Assembly: GCA_002729515.1 (NCBI GenBank)
Contig: PBYF01000091.1
Coordinates: forward strand, 1-64,000
Reading direction: 5' to 3'
Length of the DNA stretch: 64,000 nt
From: Deltaproteobacteria bacterium
GTDB taxonomy: Bacteria; Myxococcota_A; UBA9160; SMWR01
In this document: positions 31,684 through 38,810 of the stretch, piece by piece
Position numbering within the stretch: the stretch's first letter is position 1
How the letters are laid out: every line of letters starts with the position of its first letter
The notes under the pieces: generated by a model
The model's input: only the letters and a program-made list of their open reading frames with translations
Told to the model about the DNA's origin: nothing
Databases searched by the model: none
Made by a program: the position numbers and the translations under genes

Positions 31684-32927
31684 AGCTGTCCCTGCCCACT
31701 TTTGTCGTGTGTCTCTCGCTCATCGCGTCGGCCTGCGCACGAGAGGAGCCGCCGCGCCACGCCGTCGTCATCCTGGTCGACACCCTGCGGGCCGATGCTC
31801 TCGACCACGCCGACACGCCGGTGCTCGACGCCCTGGCCGCACGCGGCGAGCAGGTCGAGCGCGCTTGGAGTTCGGGGACATGGACGGCGCCGAGTCTGGT
31901 GTCCCTCTTTACGGGCATGCACGTTCGCGAGCACGGCTGGGATTTTGGTTTCCGCGGCAGTCGCCGGAATCGCGCCACCGCTTTCCCACTGCTTCCCGAC
32001 GTACCGACTCTCGGGCTGGTATTGCGGCGGGCCGGATTCGAGACGGCGGGAATCTTCGCCAGCCGGGTTCTCGCGTGGGACCTTGGCTTCGAACGCGGCT
32101 TCGCACGCTGGCGGCGAAGCCGCGACCCCCAGATTCCACGGCTCGTCCGCCAGGAAGTCGCAAGCTGGCGACCGGGCGAGCGGCACTTCCTGTACGTGCA
32201 CCTGATGGGACCGCACCAGCCGCTGCGTCCCAGCACCGAGGCCGCCGCGCGTTGGCAGATTGCGGAGGACCTCGAGGCCCATCCCCTCGGTATGTCGTTG
32301 CATTGGGCCCGGAAGCTTTCACCGGCACAATGGATCACGGGCGTCGATCTCTACCGCAAGGCGTACTGGGCCGTGGTCGAGGACACGGACGCGCGTATCG
32401 GCGAGATCCTCGAGGCACTGGGACCGCACCTCGACGACAGTCTCGTCGTCGTGACATCGGATCACGGTGAGATGATGGGCGAGAGATTTCGCTTCGGGCA
32501 CCGGCGCTGGCTCGATGAACCTCTGACGCGGATTCCACTGATCGCTGCCGGTGCCGGCCCCTTGCCCGACAGACTCACCCTGGCTGCGGTTCCGGACCTG
32601 GTGACTCGCGCGCTCGGGGTGGAGCACCCGTGGTCGGTCCGCGTCGATGGGGGCGGGCCCCTGGTCTCGCAGCGCCAGGGTGCCTTGGCGTTGTCTCCCG
32701 AGGGTCGCTTCAAGGCCGTCTGGCACCGCAACGGCAGCCTGGGCGACGTTTACGACCTCGAACGAGAGCCGCTGGAGCCGCAGAACCGCCCCGAGCAGGT
32801 GCCGGATCTCGAGGCCCAGCGTCGGGCATTCCAGGAGCGCGTTCCGGTTGGCATCTCCGAGAAGGGGAAGGTGCGCAGTGGGCCCGAGATCGAAGCTGCA
32901 CTGCGCGAACTGGGCTACGTCGAATAG
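31680..32927 (+). CDS. Second sulfatase-like lipoprotein, Thr nucleophile position
   Basis: 415 residues, overlapping the previous gene by 4 bases. A probable lipobox IASAC places the lipid-bearing Cys at residue 19. The family elements are VVILVDTLRADAL (metal Asp34), GTWTAPSLVSLFTGMHVREHG and TSDHGEMMGERF. The Cys/Ser nucleophile is Thr69 and the motif Arg is Leu. Similarity to the upstream gene suggests a tandem duplication that has diverged. Substrate unknown. No sulfatase-maturase gene is nearby, which fits a Thr enzyme. Confidence 0.8.
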   Translation: MKLSLPTFVVCLSLIASACAREEPPRHAVVILVDTLRADALDHADTPVLDALAARGEQVERAWSSGTWTAPSLVSLFTGMHVREHGWDFGFRGSRRNRATAFPLLPDVPTLGLVLRRAGFETAGIFASRVLAWDLGFERGFARWRRSRDPQIPRLVRQEVASWRPGERHFLYVHLMGPHQPLRPSTEAAARWQIAEDLEAHPLGMSLHWARKLSPAQWITGVDLYRKAYWAVVEDTDARIGEILEALGPHLDDSLVVVTSDHGEMMGERFRFGHRRWLDEPLTRIPLIAAGAGPLPDRLTLAAVPDLVTRALGVEHPWSVRVDGGGPLVSQRQGALALSPEGRFKAVWHRNGSLGDVYDLEREPLEPQNRPEQVPDLEAQRRAFQERVPVGISEKGKVRSGPEIEAALRELGYVE

Positions 32928-32957
32928 GGGCCACCGTGTTTTGGCCGAGCCTCTGGG

Positions 32958-32986
32958 TTGACGAGTTCAGTGGCATCGCCTAGTTA
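32958..32986 (+). promoter_or_regulatory. Probable leuA promoter
   Basis: TTGACG (32958-32963), a 17-base spacer and a weak TAGTTA -10 (32981-32986). Transcription would start about 32993, directly before the leader-peptide ATG at 32994. Confidence 0.5.
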
Positions 32987-32993
32987 TCGAGTG

Positions 32994-33080
32994 ATGGCGA
33001 ATCGGCACTCGATCCTTCGGAGCCTTCTCGACGCCCTGCTGCTTAGCAGGGCGGGAGTGGGTTCCTGCGCCGTTCGCTAG
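32994..33080 (+). CDS. leuL: leu operon leader peptide
   Basis: A 28-codon reading frame, beginning MANRHSILRSLLDALLLSRA and ending CAVR before TAG. Six of 28 residues are Leu (8, 11, 12, 15, 16, 17), with the triple Leu at 33036-33044 in the loop side of a hairpin. This is the classic control-codon arrangement of a leader peptide. It would lie at or within a base or two of the inferred transcript start, so initiation may be nearly leaderless. No recognisable product function beyond ribosome stalling is expected. Confidence 0.75.
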   Translation: MANRHSILRSLLDALLLSRAGVGSCAVR

Positions 33081-33124
33081 TCGACTCCGCAACCCTCTCC
33101 CGCCGCGTCTGGCCGGAGGGGGTT
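33033..33124 (+). promoter_or_regulatory. Leucine transcription attenuator
   Basis: Four segments are visible. A perfect 8-bp pause hairpin GCCCTGCT/AGCAGGGC (33033-33052) covers the Leu codons. Segment 2, GGCGGGAGTGGGTT (33050-33063), can pair with segment 3, AACCCTCTCCCGCC (33091-33104), at 13 of 14 positions. Segment 3 can instead pair with segment 4, GGCCGGAGGGGGTT (33111-33124), in a 14-bp stem with one mismatch and one G-U pair. The second stem is the terminator, followed by a modest T-rich tract (TTTCGTGTCT). A ribosome stalled at the Leu codons would open the pause hairpin and favour the 2:3 pairing, allowing leuA transcription when leucyl-tRNA is scarce. Confidence 0.78.
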
Positions 33125-33186
33125 TCGTGTCTCTGGGGTTTTTGAGTCCCCCGCTCCCGCGCCGGGCCCGGCATCAGGAGCAAGAC

Positions 33187-34338
33187 ATGTCCGAAAAAGT
33201 CCACGTATTCGATACGACCCTGCGCGACGGGGAGCAGGCCGCCGGCGTCTGCTTCTCCGAGCGCGAAAAGGTGGAGATCGCCACACGCCTCGACGCCCTG
33301 CGCGTCGACGTGATCGAGGCCGGTTTCCCTGCGGCGTCCCGTGCGGAATGGGGGAATGTGGCCGCGGTGGCGCGGGAAGTCCGCCAGGCGGCGGTCTGCG
33401 CTCTGGCGCGAGCGGTTCCGGGCGACGTCGACGCAGCCGGTGCGGCACTTCGGAAAGCCGTTCGCCCGCGCATCCACGTCTTCATCAACGCGAGCGATGT
33501 CCAACTCGCTCAGCAACTGCGCAAGGACCGCGACGAGGTGCTCGGCATGGCCGAGTTCGCCGTGGCGCGGGCCCGCCGCCATACGGACGACGTCGAATTC
33601 AGCCCAATGGACGCGACCCGTGCGGATCCGCAGTTTCTGGCGGAGATCGTTCGGGTGGCGCTGGCTGCCGGCGCGCGGATCATCAATCTTCCGGACACGG
33701 TGGGGTACGCCACACCGGATGCCTGCGCCCGGATGTTTAGCGACGTGCGGAGCGCCGTTCCGGAACTCGATGCAGCGCTGCTCTCGTTTCACGGCCAGGA
33801 CGACCTGGGCATGGCGACGGCCAATGCGCTCGCTGCGATTACTGCGGGCGCCCGCCAGGTGGAGGTTGCCGTGAACGGCATTGGCGAGCGCGCCGGGAAC
33901 ACCGCTTTCGAGGAGGTGGTTATGGCCCTTCGCGTTCACGGTGCAGCGTTGGGCTTGCACACGGACGTGGATCCGGTGGGCATCGCGCCGCTTTCCCGGT
34001 TGGTGGAAGAGTGCAGTGGAATCGCGGTGCCGCCGAACAAGGCCGTGGTGGGAGGCAACGCCTTTCGCCACGCATCCGGTATTCACCAGGACGGTGTGCT
34101 CAAGTTCCGGCAGACCTACGAGGTGATCGATCCCAAATCGATCGGACATGCCCGCGGTACGGAAATCGTACTGGGCAAGCTCTCCGGCCGCGCGGGCTTC
34201 GTCGCCCGGGTACGCGCGTTGGGGATCGACATTCCGGTTGATGGACTCGACCGTGCATTCGGCCGATTTCAGGCCTTGGCAGAGCAGCAGCCGATCGTCG
34301 ACGACACTGATCTCCGCACGATCTTTGCCGCGCTCTAG
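33187..34338 (+). CDS. leuA: 2-isopropylmalate synthase, short form without regulatory domain
   Basis: 383 residues from the ATG at 33187, which has AGGAG six bases upstream. The DRE-TIM barrel starts [17 protein letters not shown] (Arg13, Asp14). [47 protein letters not shown] and [16 protein letters not shown] are LeuA-like rather than homocitrate or citramalate signatures. The C-terminal ~120-residue leucine-binding domain of ordinary LeuA (about 510 residues) is missing. The HxH metal motif reads FHGQDDLG, so the second His (position 204) is Gln. The sequence matches leucine biosynthesis by its attenuator. Loss of allosteric control would leave attenuation as the main regulation. Confidence 0.85.
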   Translation: MSEKVHVFDTTLRDGEQAAGVCFSEREKVEIATRLDALRVDVIEAGFPAASRAEWGNVAAVAREVRQAAVCALARAVPGDVDAAGAALRKAVRPRIHVFINASDVQLAQQLRKDRDEVLGMAEFAVARARRHTDDVEFSPMDATRADPQFLAEIVRVALAAGARIINLPDTVGYATPDACARMFSDVRSAVPELDAALLSFHGQDDLGMATANALAAITAGARQVEVAVNGIGERAGNTAFEEVVMALRVHGAALGLHTDVDPVGIAPLSRLVEECSGIAVPPNKAVVGGNAFRHASGIHQDGVLKFRQTYEVIDPKSIGHARGTEIVLGKLSGRAGFVARVRALGIDIPVDGLDRAFGRFQALAEQQPIVDDTDLRTIFAAL

Positions 34339-35117
34339 AGACCGCCAGGGCGCGGGCTGCGACAGATCGCGAGCAGGTCGAGGCAGTCGTCGTCGGCTGG
34401 ACCGGAAGGGAAGTCCTTCCACGAGCAGTCGGGCATTCCCTCGTTTGCCTGGGTGCCGCGACGCACGAGCTGGGCAAAGCGCGCGAAGAGCCATTCGACC
34501 AGCGATCGGGGCAGGAGGTTGCGCAGGCCGAGCGGGTCCAGGCGCATGATGCGCTGGATGCGGCCGGAGCGTGCCTCCAGATAGGCACGGATCGGTGCAC
34601 TGGCGCCGATGCCGCGCATTTCGATCTCGGCGAAGCGGGTTTGGAGCAGCTCTGTGAGTTCGTCCGCCCGGTACTCGTGTACGTGGAAGGGGTTGACGCC
34701 ATCGGACATCAGGCGGTTGGGCGTGGTGATCAGCGCCGACCCGCCGGGAGCGAGGACGCGCGCCATGGCGTCGAGGTAGGGCCCGGGATCCTCGAGATGT
34801 TCGATCACCTGGAAGCTCAGGACGAGTGGAAAAATGCGCGGCTTCAGTGGGATCCCATTCAGGTCTGCCCGAACGAAGTGCGCCCGGCCGCGGCTGGCCT
34901 GCAGCGGCGCCACCCGGTCGAGAGCGATCACCGCTCCCGGCTGGGTGGCCAGGAAGGCGGCACCGTAGCCGCTGCCGCTTCCGAGCTCGAGCACCGGCCC
35001 CGCCGGCAGGCGCGTGGCTGCGATGCGGTAGGCGGCCTCGTGTCGCGCCAGGTCGACGCCGAAGAGCGGGTCGTCTGCATGCAGACGTTCGCCGGTGAAG
35101 GCGACGTCGTCGCTCAC
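34335..35117 (-). CDS. SAM-dependent methyltransferase, class I
   Basis: 260 residues from a GTG start at 35117, overlapping the upstream gene by 4 bases. Motif I LELGSGSGYGAAFLA binds SAM. FPLVLSFQVIEHLEDPGPYL and LAPGGSALITTPNRLM complete the Methyltransf_11-type core. The C-terminal 90 residues are basic and end CLDLLAICRSPRPGG. Its gene converges on leuA with stops overlapping by 4 bases. Given its partners, a role in modifying a cell-surface sugar or lipid is likely but unproven. Confidence 0.82.
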   Translation of the reverse strand: MSDDVAFTGERLHADDPLFGVDLARHEAAYRIAATRLPAGPVLELGSGSGYGAAFLATQPGAVIALDRVAPLQASRGRAHFVRADLNGIPLKPRIFPLVLSFQVIEHLEDPGPYLDAMARVLAPGGSALITTPNRLMSDGVNPFHVHEYRADELTELLQTRFAEIEMRGIGASAPIRAYLEARSGRIQRIMRLDPLGLRNLLPRSLVEWLFARFAQLVRRGTQANEGMPDCSWKDFPSGPADDDCLDLLAICRSPRPGGL

Positions 35118-36070
35118 GCCTTTTCTCCTCGTGTCTGCTCGAGCGCCTCGCGCGTGAACTCGCGCGCGAAGAGCAGACCCGTGGTGGCGCGCAACCCGAT
35201 CAGCCCGGTGGAGAGGACCAGGGAAAGCGCCAGCAGCGTTTCGGGAGTTGCGGTGCCCTGGAAGATCTCGACCGCTGCGATCTGTCCCGGTCCGATCCCG
35301 GCGACGGCGATGGGAAGTGCTCCGACCAGCGCGAGGATCATCACGCCACCGATCAGCTGGGCCGGTCCGACTGCAACTTCGAAGGCGGAGAAGGCGGCGC
35401 CGGCCACAGCGATGAAGCCAATACAGAAGAGGAGTCTCAGCCCCCCGAGTTCCCACAGGTTTCTGGCCGGAGTGTGGCGCAGGGCATCGAATACGGCGAG
35501 CGAGCGGATGCGCTCCAGTGGGCCGAGGCTCGCCTGCATCCTGAGCAGCACCAGGGCGCCGAAAAAACCCGCGCCGGCGAGCACGAGGAGCCCGGCGTTG
35601 ATCGCGAGACGGTCTGCATGGGCGAGCAGGCCCAGGGTGCCGAGCAACAGGACGACGCAGAGGTCGGTCATCGAGATCAGGAGCACGATGCCCACCGCCT
35701 CGCCGAGGCCGAGTGCCGCTCGGCGGCGCAGCAGCAGCGTGAGTGCGGCACCGCCGAGCGCGTAGTTTACGATGGCGAGCAGGTAACTCGCGGACTTGAC
35801 GCGGGCGGCGGTCCACGCGCCGAAGCCCGGTGGCCGCCGGGAGAGGAGGCGGAGGATCGAGGCGGATTCGATCACGAGCGTGAAGGCACCGTAGAGAATC
35901 AGCGCTGGGACGAGCACCTGGACGATGCGCCACGAGAGGGCGTCGGCCACCGCGCTGAGGTCGAAGCGCGTGAAGACCCAGGCGAGGCTCGCCCCACTGA
36001 CCGCGATGGGCAGGGCGCGCTTCCAGGCATTTCCCAAGCTCGCCACTCTCAGGGGAGGAGGTGCGGCCAC
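35114..36070 (-). CDS. Lysylphosphatidylglycerol-synthase-like membrane protein (flippase domain)
   Basis: About 318 residues, Leu/Ala-rich with seven or eight predicted membrane segments, of the LPG_synthase_TM (YbhN/UPF0104) type. A typical pattern is ALPIAVAGIGPGQIAAVEIF in the last third, matching the conserved G-G-x-G segment of that family. No aminoacyl-transfer domain is attached, so the function is probably transport of a lipid or glycan intermediate rather than lipid lysylation. It starts inside the upstream PDZ gene (overlap about 22 bases). Exact start uncertain. Confidence 0.72.
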   Translation of the reverse strand: MAAPPPLRVASLGNAWKRALPIAVSGASLAWVFTRFDLSAVADALSWRIVQVLVPALILYGAFTLVIESASILRLLSRRPPGFGAWTAARVKSASYLLAIVNYALGGAALTLLLRRRAALGLGEAVGIVLLISMTDLCVVLLLGTLGLLAHADRLAINAGLLVLAGAGFFGALVLLRMQASLGPLERIRSLAVFDALRHTPARNLWELGGLRLLFCIGFIAVAGAAFSAFEVAVGPAQLIGGVMILALVGALPIAVAGIGPGQIAAVEIFQGTATPETLLALSLVLSTGLIGLRATTGLLFAREFTREALEQTRGEKA

Positions 36071-36873
36071 ATGAGCCGGTGCTTGAGGCCGAAGCCCATC
36101 GGGCCTCGGTCGATGTAGAGCCGCACGATCTCCCCGTTTCGAAGCACCTCCACCGGCACGCTCTCTCCGATCTTGCCGCTAGTGCTCGAGCGCTGCAGCT
36201 CCGCACCGTGAAAGATTCGCGAGCCGTCGTAGCGGATGATCACGTCGCCGGGCACAAAGCCGGCGTGGGAGCCCGGGGAGCGATCGACGATATCGGCGAC
36301 CACCACGCGGTTGTGCTTACCGGTTCCGAAAAGCAGCAAATCGTAGTCCTCGTCGCCGATCTCGGTGCGGAATTCGGCGCTGGTCTGTTGGCGTGCCTCG
36401 CGGTAGCGCGGTGTCTTGAACCAGTCCTCGCGCATCGCCCGGTGTTGGAGTTCGATCAGGTCCATCTGCGATTTTCCGAAGTACTCGTAGAGTCGTTCCA
36501 CCTCGTGAGGTGGGATTCCCCTGTGCAGCAGGGCTTCGGCGTTGAACCACCTCCGAGGCCCTTTGGTCCGGGCGGCGGGTGTCCCTTGCCCCGGTTCTTT
36601 CTCCGCGGGAGTGGTCGCGCTTTCATCGTCGGCTTCCGGGGCGGGAGTTTTGGCGGCGGCCGTCAGCTCCTCGATGCGATGCTGCTGGGCCATGAGCTTC
36701 GCTGTGAGCTCTGCTCGGAGTCGGCGCTCGTTCGCCAGCTCGCGACGCAGGGCCGCGAGTTCGGCGTCTGCCGGCGCCGCTTGCGCCGTCGGTACCGGTT
36801 CCCGATTCGCCTCCTGGCAGGCGGCGAGGAGCAGGGCTCCTGTCATGAAGCCGAGGATCGGGCGGCGGCGCAT
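36049..36873 (-). CDS. PDZ-domain lipoprotein
   Basis: 274 residues from the ATG at 36873. Lipobox LLAAC gives a lipidated Cys19. A coiled coil follows (LAALRRELANERRLRAELTA), then a Pro/Glu-rich linker, then a helical stretch RGIPPHEVERLYEYFGKSQM and a C-terminal PDZ-like domain (DRSPGSHAGFVPGDVIIRYD, VPVEVLRNGEIVRLYID). No protease domain is attached, so it is probably an adaptor in the periplasm. An in-frame upstream extension to 37149 was rejected because it removes the signal peptide from the start. Confidence 0.78.
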   Translation of the reverse strand: MRRRPILGFMTGALLLAACQEANREPVPTAQAAPADAELAALRRELANERRLRAELTAKLMAQQHRIEELTAAAKTPAPEADDESATTPAEKEPGQGTPAARTKGPRRWFNAEALLHRGIPPHEVERLYEYFGKSQMDLIELQHRAMREDWFKTPRYREARQQTSAEFRTEIGDEDYDLLLFGTGKHNRVVVADIVDRSPGSHAGFVPGDVIIRYDGSRIFHGAELQRSSTSGKIGESVPVEVLRNGEIVRLYIDRGPMGFGLKHRLMWPHLLP

Positions 36874-36925
36874 CGAGTGGAGGATCGCCCACGCCCCCGG
36901 GCGAGTCGAGCGTCCCGGGGCTACC

Positions 36926-38596
36926 GTGAAGCGCGTGCACGCCGCTCGCGCCGCGCCGCGCCGCGAGGCCCTCGGGGTCGCCGCGTTGGCCGTGGTGCCG
37001 CTGCTTTTCTTTCTCGACAAGGCGTTCTCCCTGGACTCGCCTGTCTTCGTGGCCGTGGCCCGGCAGATCGCGGCTGCGCCCCTCGATCCGTTCGGCTTCG
37101 AGATGTTCTGGGACGAGACGTCGCTCGCGGTCTCGGAGTTCAATCGCAATCCGCCGCTCCTGTCCTATTGGCTCGCACCGTGGCTCGCGCTCTTCGGCGA
37201 GCGGGAGTGGGTGCTGCACGCGGCGGTGCTCCCGTTTCCGCTCGTCGCGGCGCTCTCGTTCCTCGGAATTGCACGCCGGCTTTGCGGTGCGGGGGTGGCG
37301 CCGGTGGCCCTGCTCGTGACGGGTCCCTCCTTCCTCGTCCTGGGCACGACCCTGCTGCTGGACGTTCCGCTGCTGGCCGCAATTCTGCTCGCCGTCTACT
37401 GCTTGCTGCGCGGGGCGGAGTCCGGCGGGGCGGGCTGGCAGTGGGCCTCGGGCGCGGCCGTCGCCGCTGCCGGGCTGCTGAAGTACGCGGGCCTCGCGTC
37501 GGCGCCGCTCCTGGCCGCGGGCGCGCTGCTGCTCTGCCCCGGGCGCGCTGCTGCGTTGGCACGCGTGGTCGTCCCGCCGTTGTTCGTGTGGGCTGCCTGG
37601 GCGGTGTGGACCCAGGATCTCTACGGAAGCGTCCACTTTCTGGGGTCGGCAGCCGTCGTGACGGAGCGCAGCTTTTCTTTTCGGCTGTTTGGCAACCAGG
37701 CGGTTGCGACCTTCGTCTGGTATGGCGCTGCGCTCGGCTTTCCCGTCGCCGTGTGGGGGCGGGCGTTGCTGCGGACTGGGCGCGGACTCGAACTCGCTCT
37801 CGCCGTCATGGCTCTCGGGATGCTCGTGGTGCCGTTCGTTCTCGCCACCGGCGAACCGGAGCGTCGCTACCCCCTCGAGCTGGGCCAGGCCGCGCTCGCC
37901 GTCGTGGCGTTTGCCGGCGCGGCCTTCCTGTGGGCGCAGCTGCTCTTGCACTCACGGGTTTCGGCGGGTGGCGTCGACGCCTTCCTCTGCCTGTGGCTGC
38001 TGGGTTTCCTCGTCTTCTCGCTCTTCGTGAACTGGCACGTGAACGCGGCCGACGCGCTGTTGGCTGCGCCGCCCGCGCTGCTGCTGCTCTTCCGGCGTTC
38101 GGAGCTGCGCCCGACCCGGCGCTTGAGCGCCGCGTGCGCCGGCGTGTTGCTGGCGCTCTCGGTGGCCCTGGCCGGCGCGGACGCCGTTCATGCCAACTTC
38201 TACCGAGACGTCGCCCGCGCGATAGCCGCCGAGATCGGGGAGCGGCCCGGTGCGCGCTGGTTCGTGGGCAATTGGGGTTTCCAGCACTACCTGGATCGGG
38301 AGGGCTTCCGCCCCGTGCTGCCCCTCGAGTTCGCCCCCCTGGAGCTGTCCCCGGGTGACTGGCTGGCCGTACCCCGCAACGTGGCCCAACTCGATGTGGG
38401 AGAACACCAGAGGCGGGCAGAGGTCGTCGAGGTGCGGAGCTGGGAGCGCACCAGCTGGCTGCCGCTGCGCACGACCCACCTCGACGCGGCTTCTGGCTTC
38501 TACAGTCACCGCTTCGGCTACACCCCGTACGCCTGGAGCTGCGAGCCGGTCGAGCGCGTCCAGCTGGGCCGGGTCACGCGGGTTCGATCCCCCTAG
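36926..38596 (+). CDS. GT39-family (ArnT/PMT-like) glycosyltransferase
   Basis: 556 residues from a GTG at 36926, diverging from the PDZ gene with 52 bases between them. About a dozen membrane segments carry a first periplasmic loop with DETSLAVSEFNRNPPLLSYW, containing the acidic and PPL elements of the GT-C family that uses polyprenyl-phosphate sugars. A soluble C-terminal part follows (from about residue 420). It likely glycosylates a lipid or protein at the periplasmic face. Acceptor unknown. A small hairpin GGGCGAAAAAGCCC (38604-38617) behind the stop could be a weak terminator. Confidence 0.78.
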   Translation: MKRVHAARAAPRREALGVAALAVVPLLFFLDKAFSLDSPVFVAVARQIAAAPLDPFGFEMFWDETSLAVSEFNRNPPLLSYWLAPWLALFGEREWVLHAAVLPFPLVAALSFLGIARRLCGAGVAPVALLVTGPSFLVLGTTLLLDVPLLAAILLAVYCLLRGAESGGAGWQWASGAAVAAAGLLKYAGLASAPLLAAGALLLCPGRAAALARVVVPPLFVWAAWAVWTQDLYGSVHFLGSAAVVTERSFSFRLFGNQAVATFVWYGAALGFPVAVWGRALLRTGRGLELALAVMALGMLVVPFVLATGEPERRYPLELGQAALAVVAFAGAAFLWAQLLLHSRVSAGGVDAFLCLWLLGFLVFSLFVNWHVNAADALLAAPPALLLLFRRSELRPTRRLSAACAGVLLALSVALAGADAVHANFYRDVARAIAAEIGERPGARWFVGNWGFQHYLDREGFRPVLPLEFAPLELSPGDWLAVPRNVAQLDVGEHQRRAEVVEVRSWERTSWLPLRTTHLDAASGFYSHRFGYTPYAWSCEPVERVQLGRVTRVRSP

Positions 38597-38666
38597 AGTC
38601 CCAGGGCGAAAAAGCCCCGCGGGTACTGGCAGGTCGGGGGCTGGGCGCCTAGTTTCCGATCCGCCC

Positions 38667-38788
38667 GCCGGATTGCTGCTCGCAGTCCAGCGGGGTCCGT
38701 AGCGCGTCACCACGCGCCCCGAACCCCGCCGGATTGCTGCTCGCAGTCCAGCGGGGTCCGTTCCGCGCCACCACGCGCCCCGAACCCT
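38667..38788 (+). repeat. Two tandem 61-bp copies, each with a hairpin
   Basis: Copies 38667-38727 and 38728-38788 share GCCGGATTGCTGCTCGCAGT and the following AGCGGGGTCCGT...CACCACGCGCCCCGAACCC, with a few differences. Within each, CCCCGC-C-GGATTGC can pair with GCAGTCC-A-GCGGGG (6 and 7 bp, one G-U, one C-A mismatch) around TGCTC. For the first copy the outer left arm is weaker. They lie in the 214-base gap between the glycosyltransferase and hppA. Confidence 0.9.
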
Positions 38789-38810
38789 GCTTCTCCTGGA
38801 GAGACTCCCC

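Noticed and set aside
38578-38592. GGTTCGATCCCCC resembling a tRNA T-loop
   Set aside because: It is coding sequence at the end of the glycosyltransferase gene (VTRVRSP). The stem does not pair fully and no cloverleaf or acceptor stem fits.
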